Assembly (NCBI GenBank): GCA_003645555.1
Contig: QNFN01000009.1
Coordinates: forward strand, 1 to 15,648
Reading direction: 5' to 3'
DNA: 15,648 bases
DNA from: Gammaproteobacteria bacterium
GTDB lineage: Bacteria > Pseudomonadota > Gammaproteobacteria > QNFN01
The translations under genes and the position numbers were made by a program. Below are positions 1-7,300 of the stretch, piece by piece (position 1 is the first letter of the stretch; the number at the start of each line of letters is the position of its first letter). The notes under the pieces are model-generated. The model was given only the letters and a program-made list of their open reading frames with translations. It was not told the DNA's origin and ran no database searches.

Positions 1-246
1 CAGTGGCCAGGCGAGCAGACCGGAGCCAAGTACGATCAGCGTCGCGGCAACCACCAGCGGGGTGTAGGTCGGTACGTCGAAGGTCTGGTCGGAGAGGGCT
101 GAGAAGATCAGCGCCGGGATGAAGAGTTCCAGGTTGAGCTTGTTGGCGACAGCCATTTCCGGCTGGTATCGGCGACCATAGAAAAAGCCGATGCCGCCGA
201 TCGCCAGCAGCGGGAAGACGATCTCGAGGATACGCAGTGCGAGCAT
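1..246 (-). CDS. AEC (auxin efflux carrier) family permease, N-terminal part
   Basis: Only the first 82 codons are in the window; the gene runs off the left edge without a stop. It starts at the ATG at 246-244 with MLALRILEIVFPLLAIGG. It has a hydrophobic segment at about residues 2-21, then a GRRYQPEM stretch, then NKLNLELFIPALIFSAL and a second long hydrophobic stretch at about 57-82. The 'N-x-L-x-L-x-x-F-I-P-A-L-I-F' pattern after the first membrane segment is typical of AEC/PF03547 inner-membrane carriers, which export or import small organic acids or related solutes and usually have about 10 membrane spans and 300-320 residues. The substrate cannot be told. It follows the argS stop by 26 bp on the same strand and is probably read through from argS. 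No separate promoter was recognised. Family call fairly secure, function open. Confidence 0.8.
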   Translation of the reverse strand, partial: MLALRILEIVFPLLAIGGIGFFYGRRYQPEMAVANKLNLELFIPALIFSALSDQTFDVPTYTPLVVAATLIVLGSGLLAWPL

Positions 247-272
247 GGTTGATGTCGGGTGGCAGGTGCCGC

Positions 273-2006
273 CTACATCCGCTCCATGACTTCGATGCCG
301 AGCAGGTCGAGGCCAGTTGCCAGGGTGCGCGCCACGCCGTCGCACATGCGCAGGCGGCTGGTGCGCAGGGCCTCATTCTCGGCCTTGAGTACCGGGCAGC
401 CCTCGTAGAAGGCCATGTAGAGGCTCGCCAGCTCGTAGAGGAAGGTGCAGAGCTGGTGCGGGTAGGCATCGCTGGCGACCTGGTCGAGCACCTCGCCGAA
501 GCGCAACAGGTGCAGCGCCAGCGCCTTCTCCTGCGGCGTGTCGATGACGACCGGGCCGTGCAGCGTGGCCGGGTCGATGCCGGCCTTGCGGAAGATGCTG
601 CGGATCCGGCTGTAGGCGTACTGCAGGTAAGGGGCGGTATTGCCCTCGAAGCTGAGCATGGACTCCCAGCTGAAGATGTAATCGGAGGTGCGGGTCCTGC
701 TCAGGTCGGCATACTTGACCGCGCCGATGCCCACCTTGCGGGCCACCGCCTCGCGCTCTTCGGCCGACAGTTCCGGGTCCTTTTCGGCGATTAGTTGGGC
801 GGCGCGGGTGATCGCCTCGTCGAGTAACTCGGCCAGCTTGACGGTGCCCCCGGTGCGTGTTTTGAATGGCTTGCCGTCCTCACCCATCATGGTGCCGAAG
901 GGGTGGTGTTCGAGGCTGACCTCCGGCGTGGCAAAGCCGGCGCGGCGACCTACCGCGAACACCTGCTGCATGTGCAGCGACTGGCGGGCGTCGATGAAGT
1001 AGAGAATGCGGGCGGCGTCGAGATCGTGGCAGCGGTAGCGTAGCGCGGCCAGGTCGGAGGTGGCGTAGAGGAAACCGCCGCCCGACTTCTGCACGATCAC
1101 CGGCTGCGGCTTGCCCTCCTTGTCAGCCAGTTCGTCGAGGAACACCACCTGTGCGCCCTGGTCTTCGACGGCGAGCCCCTGGTGCTGCAATTCGGCAATG
1201 ATTTTCGGCAGGTCGTCGTTGTAGGCACTTTCGGCGCGGATGTCGGCGCGTGCCAGCGTGACGTTCAACCGCGCGTAGATCGCCTCGGAATGGTGAATCG
1301 AGATGTCGATGAACTCGTTCCACAACGCCAGGCAGCGGGCATCGCCGGACTGCAGGCGGACGACGTAGTCGCGGGCGCGGTCGGCGAAGCCGGGTTCATC
1401 GTCGAAGCGCGCCTTGGCCTCGCGGTAGAAGGTCTCGAGATCAGCCAGCGCCGCGTCGGCCGCGGTTTCGGTCTCGCGGTCCTCCAGGTGGGCGAGCAGC
1501 ATGCCGAACTGGGTGCCCCAGTCGCCGACATGATTCTGGCGGATGACCCGCTGGCCAAGGTGCTCGAGCAGCCGTGCCAGCGCGTCACCGATGATGGTCG
1601 AGCGTAGGTGGCCGACGTGCATCTCCTTGGCCAGGTTGGGCGAGGAGTAGTCGACGATGACGGTCTGCCCCGGATCGGCCCTGGCGATACCGAGCCGTGG
1701 GTCGTCGATGACGGCGGTCAGCCGGTCGCCGAGCCAGGCCGGGGAGAGGTGGATGTTGATGAAGCCGGGCCCGGCGATCTCCGCTTTCTCGATCGCGTCG
1801 CCAAGGTCGAGCGCGGCGACGGTCGCCTGGGCCAACTGGCGCGGGTTGGTGCGCAGTCGCTTGGCAGCGCCCATGGCACCGTTGGCCTGGTAATCACCGA
1901 ACTGCGGCTTGGTGCTCTGGGTCACCAGCGGCGGGCAGTCGTCAGGTACACCGGCGGTGTGCATCGCCGCCCGCAGGCGTTCGGAAAGGAAATTGCGGAT
2001 GTTCAT
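273..2006 (-). CDS. argS: Arginyl-tRNA synthetase (class I)
   Basis: This enzyme charges tRNA-Arg with arginine using ATP in the cytoplasm. The 577-residue product equals the length of E. coli ArgS. It begins [15 protein letters not shown], parallel to the E. coli N-terminus, and ends GIEVMERM. Visible parts are the N-terminal Add-1 domain ([14 protein letters not shown], about 36-49; IAGPGFINI, about 77-85), the class I HIGH signature as HVGH at 130-133 in [30 protein letters not shown] around 158-167, and the degenerate KMSK region [10 protein letters not shown] around 380-390. The C-terminal DALR anticodon-binding domain includes [13 protein letters not shown]. The frame is open back to an ATG at 2054, but family alignment and a -10-like TAAAAT over that codon favour the ATG at 2006. 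No strong Shine-Dalgarno precedes it. The AEC permease gene follows 26 bp downstream. Confidence 0.97.
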   Translation of the reverse strand: MNIRNFLSERLRAAMHTAGVPDDCPPLVTQSTKPQFGDYQANGAMGAAKRLRTNPRQLAQATVAALDLGDAIEKAEIAGPGFINIHLSPAWLGDRLTAVIDDPRLGIARADPGQTVIVDYSSPNLAKEMHVGHLRSTIIGDALARLLEHLGQRVIRQNHVGDWGTQFGMLLAHLEDRETETAADAALADLETFYREAKARFDDEPGFADRARDYVVRLQSGDARCLALWNEFIDISIHHSEAIYARLNVTLARADIRAESAYNDDLPKIIAELQHQGLAVEDQGAQVVFLDELADKEGKPQPVIVQKSGGGFLYATSDLAALRYRCHDLDAARILYFIDARQSLHMQQVFAVGRRAGFATPEVSLEHHPFGTMMGEDGKPFKTRTGGTVKLAELLDEAITRAAQLIAEKDPELSAEEREAVARKVGIGAVKYADLSRTRTSDYIFSWESMLSFEGNTAPYLQYAYSRIRSIFRKAGIDPATLHGPVVIDTPQEKALALHLLRFGEVLDQVASDAYPHQLCTFLYELASLYMAFYEGCPVLKAENEALRTSRLRMCDGVARTLATGLDLLGIEVMERM

Positions 2007-2052
2007 TCGATTGGGCGTGGTGTCAGGGCGGTGCTCAGCACGTAAGCGCGGC

Positions 2053-2058
2053 ATTTTA
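2053..2058 (-). promoter_or_regulatory. Probable -10 box of the argS promoter
   Basis: On the minus strand the hexamer TAAAAT (five of six matches to the sigma-70 -10 consensus) lies 46 bases before the argS ATG in the context GGGGTAAAATGCCGC. No convincing -35 hexamer lies 16-18 bases further upstream. If used, transcription would begin near 2046, inside the upstream in-frame ATG (2054-2052), which would exclude that ATG as the start. Inferred from sequence only. Confidence 0.4.
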
Positions 2059-2155
2059 CCCCAGCGCGGTCATCGATCTCGATGTTTCATTGACCGGTCG
2101 GGCACCCTGGGCTGTATTCACCCTGTGAAAGCATCCGGTATTGTGCCCTGGACCC

Positions 2156-2203
2156 TGTCGGGCTGAAGCCCGACCCACAAAGTCCGACCCACAAAGCGCG
2201 ACC
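2156..2203 (-). repeat. REP-like palindrome (variant copy) with a 14-bp tandem tail
   Basis: Positions 2157-2174 read GTCGGGCTGAAGCCCGAC, an 8-bp stem with a 2-base loop, followed by CCAC, the complement of a GTGG head. Compared with the three other copies in this window, one stem base pair has changed on both sides (A to G and T to C), so pairing is kept. Directly overlapping it are two tandem 14-mers, CGACCCACAAAGTC (2171-2184) and CGACCCACAAAGCG (2185-2198), and the start of a third (CGACC, 2199-2203). The structure matches bacterial REP sequences, which have a conserved tetranucleotide head and a short palindrome. No REP-associated transposase gene is in the window. Confidence 0.75.
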
Positions 2204-2296
2204 TAATCGATGTGGTTGAGTTTCAGGCCGGCTTTCCCGAGCATTATCCAATCGGCAAGGCATAGGCTCGCCCCGCGGGATGTGTGTCATGCGCAT

Positions 2297-2319
2297 GTGG
2301 GTCGGACTTCAGTCCGACA
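2297..2319 (+). repeat. REP-like palindrome overlapping the end of the DUF423 gene
   Basis: A GTGG head at 2297-2300 is followed by GTCGGACTTCAGTCCGAC at 2301-2318. The 23 bases are identical to both copies at 9849-9924 and are in inverse orientation to the variant at 2156-2178. The palindrome contains the last codons and the TGA stop (2311-2309) of the DUF423 gene, so the transcript folds into a stable hairpin across that stop. It may act as a 3' mRNA stabiliser or attenuator. Confidence 0.8.
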
Positions 2320-2707
2320 ACCGATCGCCGGGTCGCCATGCCGCCCAGGCCAACAGCAGCCAGCCAAGCATGAAGGCGATACCGCCAAATGGGGTCAGCC
2401 AGCCGAGGCCGCGTACTCCGGTCAGCACCAGTGCGTAGAGGCTGCCGCTGAACAGCAGTGTGCCGACGACCAGCAGCGCCCCGGCCCAGCGTACCGCCAG
2501 GCCGGGCCAGCGGCCGGCGAGCACCCCGACCAACAGCAGTCCGAGGGCATGGGCCATCTGGTAGTCGACGGCCTTGCTCCAGGTTGTGGTGTCGTTCGCG
2601 GGCAGGGCGTGGGCACCGTAGGCGCCGAGCGCGACGGCAGCCAGTGCACTCAATGCGCCGAGAGCAACGAAAATCCGCTCGGTGGTCACGATGTCGGAGC
2701 CAGACAT
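2309..2707 (-). CDS. DUF423 family small integral membrane protein
   Basis: The product has 132 residues and starts MSGSDIVTTERIFVALGAL at the ATG at 2707, preceded by an AGGCGG-like ribosome site. Four hydrophobic segments are visible at about 9-30, 46-64, 69-90 and 98-122. The pattern GALSALAAVALGAYGAHAL near the N-terminus, followed by the Q-M-A-H-A-L-G-L motif and LFSGSLYAL, is the DUF423 (YgdD/YwdK-like) signature. The family sits in the inner membrane and has no established biochemical function. Its start overlaps the 3' end of the PNPOx-like gene by 22 bases, so translation is probably coupled. The last residues LSD and the TGA stop lie inside a REP palindrome. The frame is open further upstream (to 2821), but that part is the preceding gene read in another frame. 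Confidence 0.88.
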   Translation of the reverse strand: MSGSDIVTTERIFVALGALSALAAVALGAYGAHALPANDTTTWSKAVDYQMAHALGLLLVGVLAGRWPGLAVRWAGALLVVGTLLFSGSLYALVLTGVRGLGWLTPFGGIAFMLGWLLLAWAAWRPGDRLSD

Positions 2708-3171
2708 GCCGCCTGGCGTAGATCGTCGGCACGCAGGGTGTGGGCGTTGGCGAAACCACCGACGTAGCGGGCCCGCTCGATGGCGAAGTGAAACAGCGTG
2801 AAGTCGGTGAAGTCGAACCACTGCCGGGCGGCGGGGAAGCGTGCCAGGTAACGTTCACGGGCCGAAGCCCAGTCCTGCGCCTCACGCGCCAATGGCAGCG
2901 CCTGCCCTTCGAGGGTGATGCGTGCGAGAGTCTGCGGGTCTTCGCGTCCGTCGTCGGCCATGGTGAGCGACAGGGCGGCACGAGAGTCGGCGAGCAGGTG
3001 GCGGGTATGGGCGGCGAGGCGGCTGAGATGCAGCAGGCCGCCGGCCAGATCAGGATCAGGGTCCCAGGCCACCTGGGTGGCCAACGGCAGGCCGTTGCCG
3101 ACGGTACCCAGTGCCGCCCAGCGGCAGTCGCGAACCAGGCCAACGACGACCTCGAAGACCTCACGATCCAT
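2686..3171 (-). CDS. PNPOx-like FMN-binding split-barrel protein
   Basis: A 161-residue protein of the pyridoxamine-5'-phosphate-oxidase-like superfamily, close to the N-terminal barrel of HugZ-type heme-utilisation proteins. Visible are CRWAALGTVGNGLPLATQV (about 16-34, the strand where family members bind FMN), LHLSRLAAHTRHLLADSRAALSL (about 48-69), ARITLEGQALPL (83-94) and the terminal FALFHFxIERARYVGGF-type block (about 124-140), which in HugZ relatives reads RYVGGFG. Start ATG at 3171 has a strong ribosome site (GGGGAGAAAGGTG); an upstream in-frame ATG at 3201 lacks one. Substrate unknown; heme, flavin or F420-like cofactors are all handled by relatives. It lacks the extra DUF2470 domain of full-length HugZ proteins. 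It is the first gene of a two-gene unit with DUF423 and is divergent from the phosphoesterase-like gene. Confidence 0.85.
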   Translation of the reverse strand: MDREVFEVVVGLVRDCRWAALGTVGNGLPLATQVAWDPDPDLAGGLLHLSRLAAHTRHLLADSRAALSLTMADDGREDPQTLARITLEGQALPLAREAQDWASARERYLARFPAARQWFDFTDFTLFHFAIERARYVGGFANAHTLRADDLRQAACLAPTS

Positions 3172-3199
3172 CACCTTTCTCCCCTGGGGTGGTGTCGCC

Positions 3200-3205
3200 A
3201 TTCTA
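3200..3205 (-). promoter_or_regulatory. Possible -10 box for the PNPOx-like/DUF423 pair
   Basis: TAGAAT on the minus strand (five of six consensus positions) lies 29 bases upstream of the start at 3171. No good -35 is visible. For the plus-strand gene beginning at 3290, only weak elements were seen in this 118-bp divergent spacer (TTGCGC, 17 bases, TAGTCT). Low certainty. Confidence 0.3.
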
Positions 3206-3289
3206 GTCTTGATGTTGCGGCTTGCGCGTTGCCGCCGCGCGGCCTAGTCTGCTGCATGATCAGGCGATGGAACGGGCGGAGATGAGGTG

Positions 3290-4309
3290 ATGAGCGAAGA
3301 ACTGCAGGGCGATGCACAGGCTCCAGGCCGTTTCTGTCCACCTGGCTACGGCTATCAAGCGGCAGATCTCGCCGCGGCACCTGAACTGGTCGCTGATACC
3401 CTTTACGTGATCGGTGGCCTCTACGGCAACTTGCAGGCGCTTGATGCCATCGAGGCGATGGCGGCACGCGAGTCCGGTCCGGTGACACTGGTCTTCAACG
3501 GCGACTTCCACTGGTTCGACGTCGACGAGGCGGCGTTTCGCCGGGTCGAGACGGTGGTCGCGGACCACACCGCGCTGCGCGGTAACGTCGAGACCGAACT
3601 TGCCGGAGGTGTCGGGGCCGCCGGTTGCGGCTGCGCCTACCCGGAGTGGGTCGACGATGCTGAAGTGGTGCGTTCCAACGCGATTCTTGAGCGCCTCGCG
3701 ACCACGGTGGCCGGCATGCCCGAGGTGACCGACCGGCTGGCGGCGTTGCCGATGTACCTGCGAGCACGGATCGGTGGGCTGGCACTGGCCATGGTCCACG
3801 GTGATGCCGAGTCACTCGCCGGTTGGGGTTTCGCCCAGGAGGTGGTCGACGAACCGGCCCAACAGCAGCGCATCCGCGGCTGGTTCGGCGCGGCCCAGGT
3901 GGACCTGTTCGCCAGCAGCCACTCCTGTCTGCCGGTGGCGCTCTGTCTCGATGATGGCAGTGACCACCGCGCCCTGCTGAACAACGGGGCCGCGGGCATG
4001 CCCAATTTTTCCGGTGACCTGCGCGGCGTGATCACCCGTATTGGCACCGCCCCGTCGTCCGAGCCAACTCTTTATGGGGCGCGTCTTGCGGATGCCTATG
4101 TTGATGCGCTGCCGGTCACCTACGACGTGGCGGCCTGGCACCGTGATTTCGTCGCCAACTGGCCCCCTGGTTCACCGGCACATGAAAACTACTTCAGCCG
4201 CTTGACGCGTGGGCCCGATTACCGCATCAACGCAGCGGTCCGCCACGGCGTCGACCAGAAGCAGAAGTGCTGGTACAGCCACCTGTCGGCTCGGGTGCGC
4301 GGCAGTTGA
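3290..4309 (+). CDS. Calcineurin-like phosphoesterase-fold protein lacking the M1 metal site
   Basis: The 339-residue product keeps the order of metallophosphoesterase motifs with altered residues. Motif I, normally D-x-H-G-N, reads GGLYGN (42-47), so Asp becomes Gly43 and His becomes Tyr45. Motif II is FNGDFHWFD (69-77) with Asp72. Motif III, normally GNHD, is RGNVE (97-101) with Asn99 kept and the catalytic His replaced by Val100. Motif IV is MVHGD with His170. Motif V, normally GHTH, is SSHSC with His211 kept and the second His replaced by Cys213. By Mre11 numbering logic, all M2 ligands remain (D72, N99, H170, H211), while the three M1-specific ligands are gone. Other conserved-looking blocks are AGCGCAYP (111-118) and NNGAAGMPNF (231-240). 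No signal peptide, so probably cytoplasmic. The start is the ATG at 3290, after GGAG and GAGG; a GTG directly precedes it. Catalytic activity is uncertain. Confidence 0.85.
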   Translation: MSEELQGDAQAPGRFCPPGYGYQAADLAAAPELVADTLYVIGGLYGNLQALDAIEAMAARESGPVTLVFNGDFHWFDVDEAAFRRVETVVADHTALRGNVETELAGGVGAAGCGCAYPEWVDDAEVVRSNAILERLATTVAGMPEVTDRLAALPMYLRARIGGLALAMVHGDAESLAGWGFAQEVVDEPAQQQRIRGWFGAAQVDLFASSHSCLPVALCLDDGSDHRALLNNGAAGMPNFSGDLRGVITRIGTAPSSEPTLYGARLADAYVDALPVTYDVAAWHRDFVANWPPGSPAHENYFSRLTRGPDYRINAAVRHGVDQKQKCWYSHLSARVRGS

Positions 4310-4320
4310 TTCCCCATCTG

Positions 4321-4347
4321 GACCGGGGTCGGTAAGCCGCCCGGGTC
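4321..4347. terminator. Bidirectional hairpin between convergent genes
   Basis: GACCGGGG (4321-4328) pairs with CCCGGGTC (4340-4347) with one mismatch, and an inner CGG-TAAG-CCG stem closes the loop. It lies between the stop of the phosphoesterase-like gene (4309) and that of the glutamate dehydrogenase (4351), 3 bases beyond the latter. There is no T-run on either side, so a classical rho-independent terminator is not proven. Confidence 0.45.
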
Positions 4348-4350
4348 TGT

Positions 4351-7300
4351 TCAGTTGGCGTTGACAGGTGTGGCCAGCGCGCGCAACTCACGCAGCGCCA
4401 CCGACAGCATGGTGAAGTCCGGGTTGCTGCCACCGCGCAGTTCACCGAGCAGCTGCTGCAGCCGGGCCAGCCGTACGCCATTCGCCTCGATCCAGTCATC
4501 GACCCGGGCAGGCGCCTTGCCAGAGCCGCCACTCTGCAAAGCGTCCGCGGTCAGCAGCCGTTGCTGCACCATCAGGTCATCACGCAGTGCGGCACGGGCC
4601 AGTGATTGCCAGTTATTGTCGCGGGGCAGGGCGGTGATCCGTTCCATAAGCCAGTGCAAGCCGAGACGGTCGCCGAGGGTGAAATGGACCGCGGCGGCAA
4701 TGCGCAGGCCGACCTGTTCGTTGACCACGACCTCGACGATGTCGAGGCCAACAAACAGTGTCGACAGGCCAGCGACCCGCTTGGCCAGTGCGTCGTCGAC
4801 ACCAGCGCGACGCAGCTTGGCGGCATGGGTACGGATTTTCTCCCGCGTCTCCTTGCCGACCAGGCTGGTCAGTGTCTCTTCGAGTTCGACGATACCGTTG
4901 CTAAAGGTGTCGACGGTTGCCTCGATCGCCAGCGGTTGTGATCGCTGGCGCAGCAGCCAGCGGGTGGCCCGCTCGCCGAGCTTGCGCACCTCGAGCATCA
5001 TCGCCACCTGAACCTCGGTCGGTATCCGGTTGTCCAGTGCCTCGATTTTGGCGGCCACACCACTCAGCCTGAAGATACGCCCGGCAACGGCCCAGGCACG
5101 GGCCAGGTCGGCGGCGCTGCCGCCGGTTTCGCTGGTCAGCCGATAGACGAACGTCATGCCGGCGCGGTTGACGATGGCATTGGCCAGCTGGGTAGCGATG
5201 ATCTCGCGCGACAACCGGTGGTCGGTCATGGTCGTCCCGAAACGTTCGCGTAACGGTGTCGGGAAGTAATCGGTCAGGGTGGTGGCCAGTGCCGGTTCGT
5301 CCGGCAGTTCGCTGTCGAGAAGTTCCTGGAACAGGACGATCTTGACGTAGGCGAACAGCACCGCCAGCTCGGGTCGGGCCAGTCCTTGTCCCGAGGCGCG
5401 TCGCTCGTCCAGCTCCTCGTCGTTCGGCAGCGCTTCCATGGCCCGGTCGAGCGTGCCGCTCTTTTCCATTTCGCGCATCATCCGGATGTGCACATGGAGC
5501 ATGCCGGCGGCCTGAGCCTCGGCGACGGTCAACGCCTGGGTTTGCAGGTAGTTGTTGTGCAGCACCATCGAGCCGACCTCATCGGTCATCTCCTCGAGTA
5601 GCCGGTTGCGCTGCTTGCCGGTCATGTCACCGGCGGTCACAGCCGCGTTGAGCAGGATCTTGATGTTGACCTCGTGGTCGGAACAGTCGACACCCCCTGA
5701 GTTGTCTATGGCATCGGTGTTGACGTGACCGCCACCCTGCGCGTACTCGATCCGGCCGCGCTGGGTCAGGCCGAGGTTGCCGCCCTCGCCGATGACCCGG
5801 CAGCGCAGTTCGTGGGCGTCGACGCGCAGCACATCGCTGGCGCGGTCGCCGACGTCGGCGTGAGATTCGGAGCTGGCTTTGACGTAGGTGCCGATGCCGC
5901 CGTTCCAGAACAGGTCGACCGGCGCGCGCAGGATCGTCCGGATCAGTTCATTGGGGGTGAAGCGGGCCTGTTCGACACCGAGCGCCCTGCGTGCTTCGGC
6001 TGGCAGCTCGATTACCTTGAGGCTGCGCGGCCAGATGCCGCCACCAACGGACATGGTCTCTCGATCGTAGTCGTCCCAGCTCGAGCGTGGCATCGCGAAC
6101 AGCCGCTGGCGTTCGGTGTAGCTTTTTTCGGCACCGGGCTCGGGATCGATAAAAATATGCCGGTGGTCAAAGGCCGCGATCAGGCGGGTACGCTGCGACA
6201 GCAGCATGCCGTTGCCAAAAACGTCACCAGACATGTCGCCGATGCCGATGGCAGTGAACTCCTCGGTCTGGCAGTCGATACCGAGTTCGCGGAAGTGGCG
6301 TTTGACCGACTCCCAGCCACCGCGTGCGGTGATACCCATCTTCTTGTGGTCGTAGCCGGCGCTGCCGCCCGAGGCGAAGGCGTCGCCAAGCCAGAAACCG
6401 TAGTCGGCGGCGACGCTGTTGGCGATGTCGGAGAAGGTTGCTGTGCCCTTGTCGGCAGCGACCACCAGGTAGGGGTCGTCGCTGTCGTGGCGGACCACGT
6501 CAGTCGGCGAGACGATCGCGCCGTCGACCAGATTGTCGGTCAGGTCGAGCAGGCCGCGGATGAAGGTCTTGTAGCAGTCGATCACCTCGGCCTGGATAGC
6601 CTCGCGATCGCCACCGACCGGGAGCGCCTTGCAGACAAAGCCGCCCTTGGAGCCGACCGGGACGATGACCGCGTTCTTGACCATCTGCGCCTTGACCAGG
6701 CCGAGGATCTCGGTGCGGAAGTCCTCGCGCCGGTCCGACCAGCGCAGGCCGCCACGGGCCACCGGACCACCTCGCAGGTGGACGCCCTCGACCCGTGGTC
6801 CGTAGACGAAAATTTCGAACTTCGGCCGTGGCGCCGGCATGTCCGGCACCGCTTCAGGATTGAGCTTGAACGAGACGAACGGCTTCGGTCGGCCGTCGGC
6901 ACCACGCTGGTAGAAGTTGGTACGCAGGGTCGCGTGAATGGCGCGGAAGAAGCCGCGCAGGATGCGGTCTTCATCAAGATTGGCAACCTCGTCGAGGGCA
7001 AACTCGATTACTTCGTCGAGGGCCGCGCATGCCTGCAGGCGGTTGTCAGCACGGGCCGGGTTGAAACGGGCATCGAACAGGTCGACCAGCAACCGGGCAA
7101 GATGTGGGTTGCTGTCGAGTGCGCTTTCCATGTACTCCTGGCTGAAGGTCGCCCGGACCTGGCGCAAGTACTTGCAGTAGGCGCGCAGCACGATGATTTC
7201 GCGCCAGTCGAGGCGTGCGCGCAACACCAGCCGGTTGAAGCCGTCGTTCTCCGCCAAGCCGTGCCAGACGCGCGAGAAGGTCTTCTGGAACTTGTCGGCG

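Larger units (their letters stand above)
2007..2308. other. Non-coding region between argS and the DUF423 gene
   Basis: This 302-bp stretch contains the probable argS promoter near its left end, a REP-like palindrome with a short tandem duplication at 2156-2203, and most of a second REP-like palindrome that runs into the neighbouring gene at 2297-2319. Between the palindromes (2204-2296) nothing was recognised. Open frames across the region translate the palindromes themselves and resemble no protein family. Confidence 0.7.

Noticed and set aside
2007..2054. Longer argS starting at the ATG at 2054
   Set aside because: E. coli-type ArgS begins exactly at the MNIRNFLSE position. The upstream ATG coincides with the likely -10 box, although a GGGG does precede it.
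2087..2296. A 69-codon minus-strand frame between argS and the DUF423 gene
   Set aside because: It largely translates the REP palindrome and its tandem tail and resembles no protein; its start has no good ribosome site.
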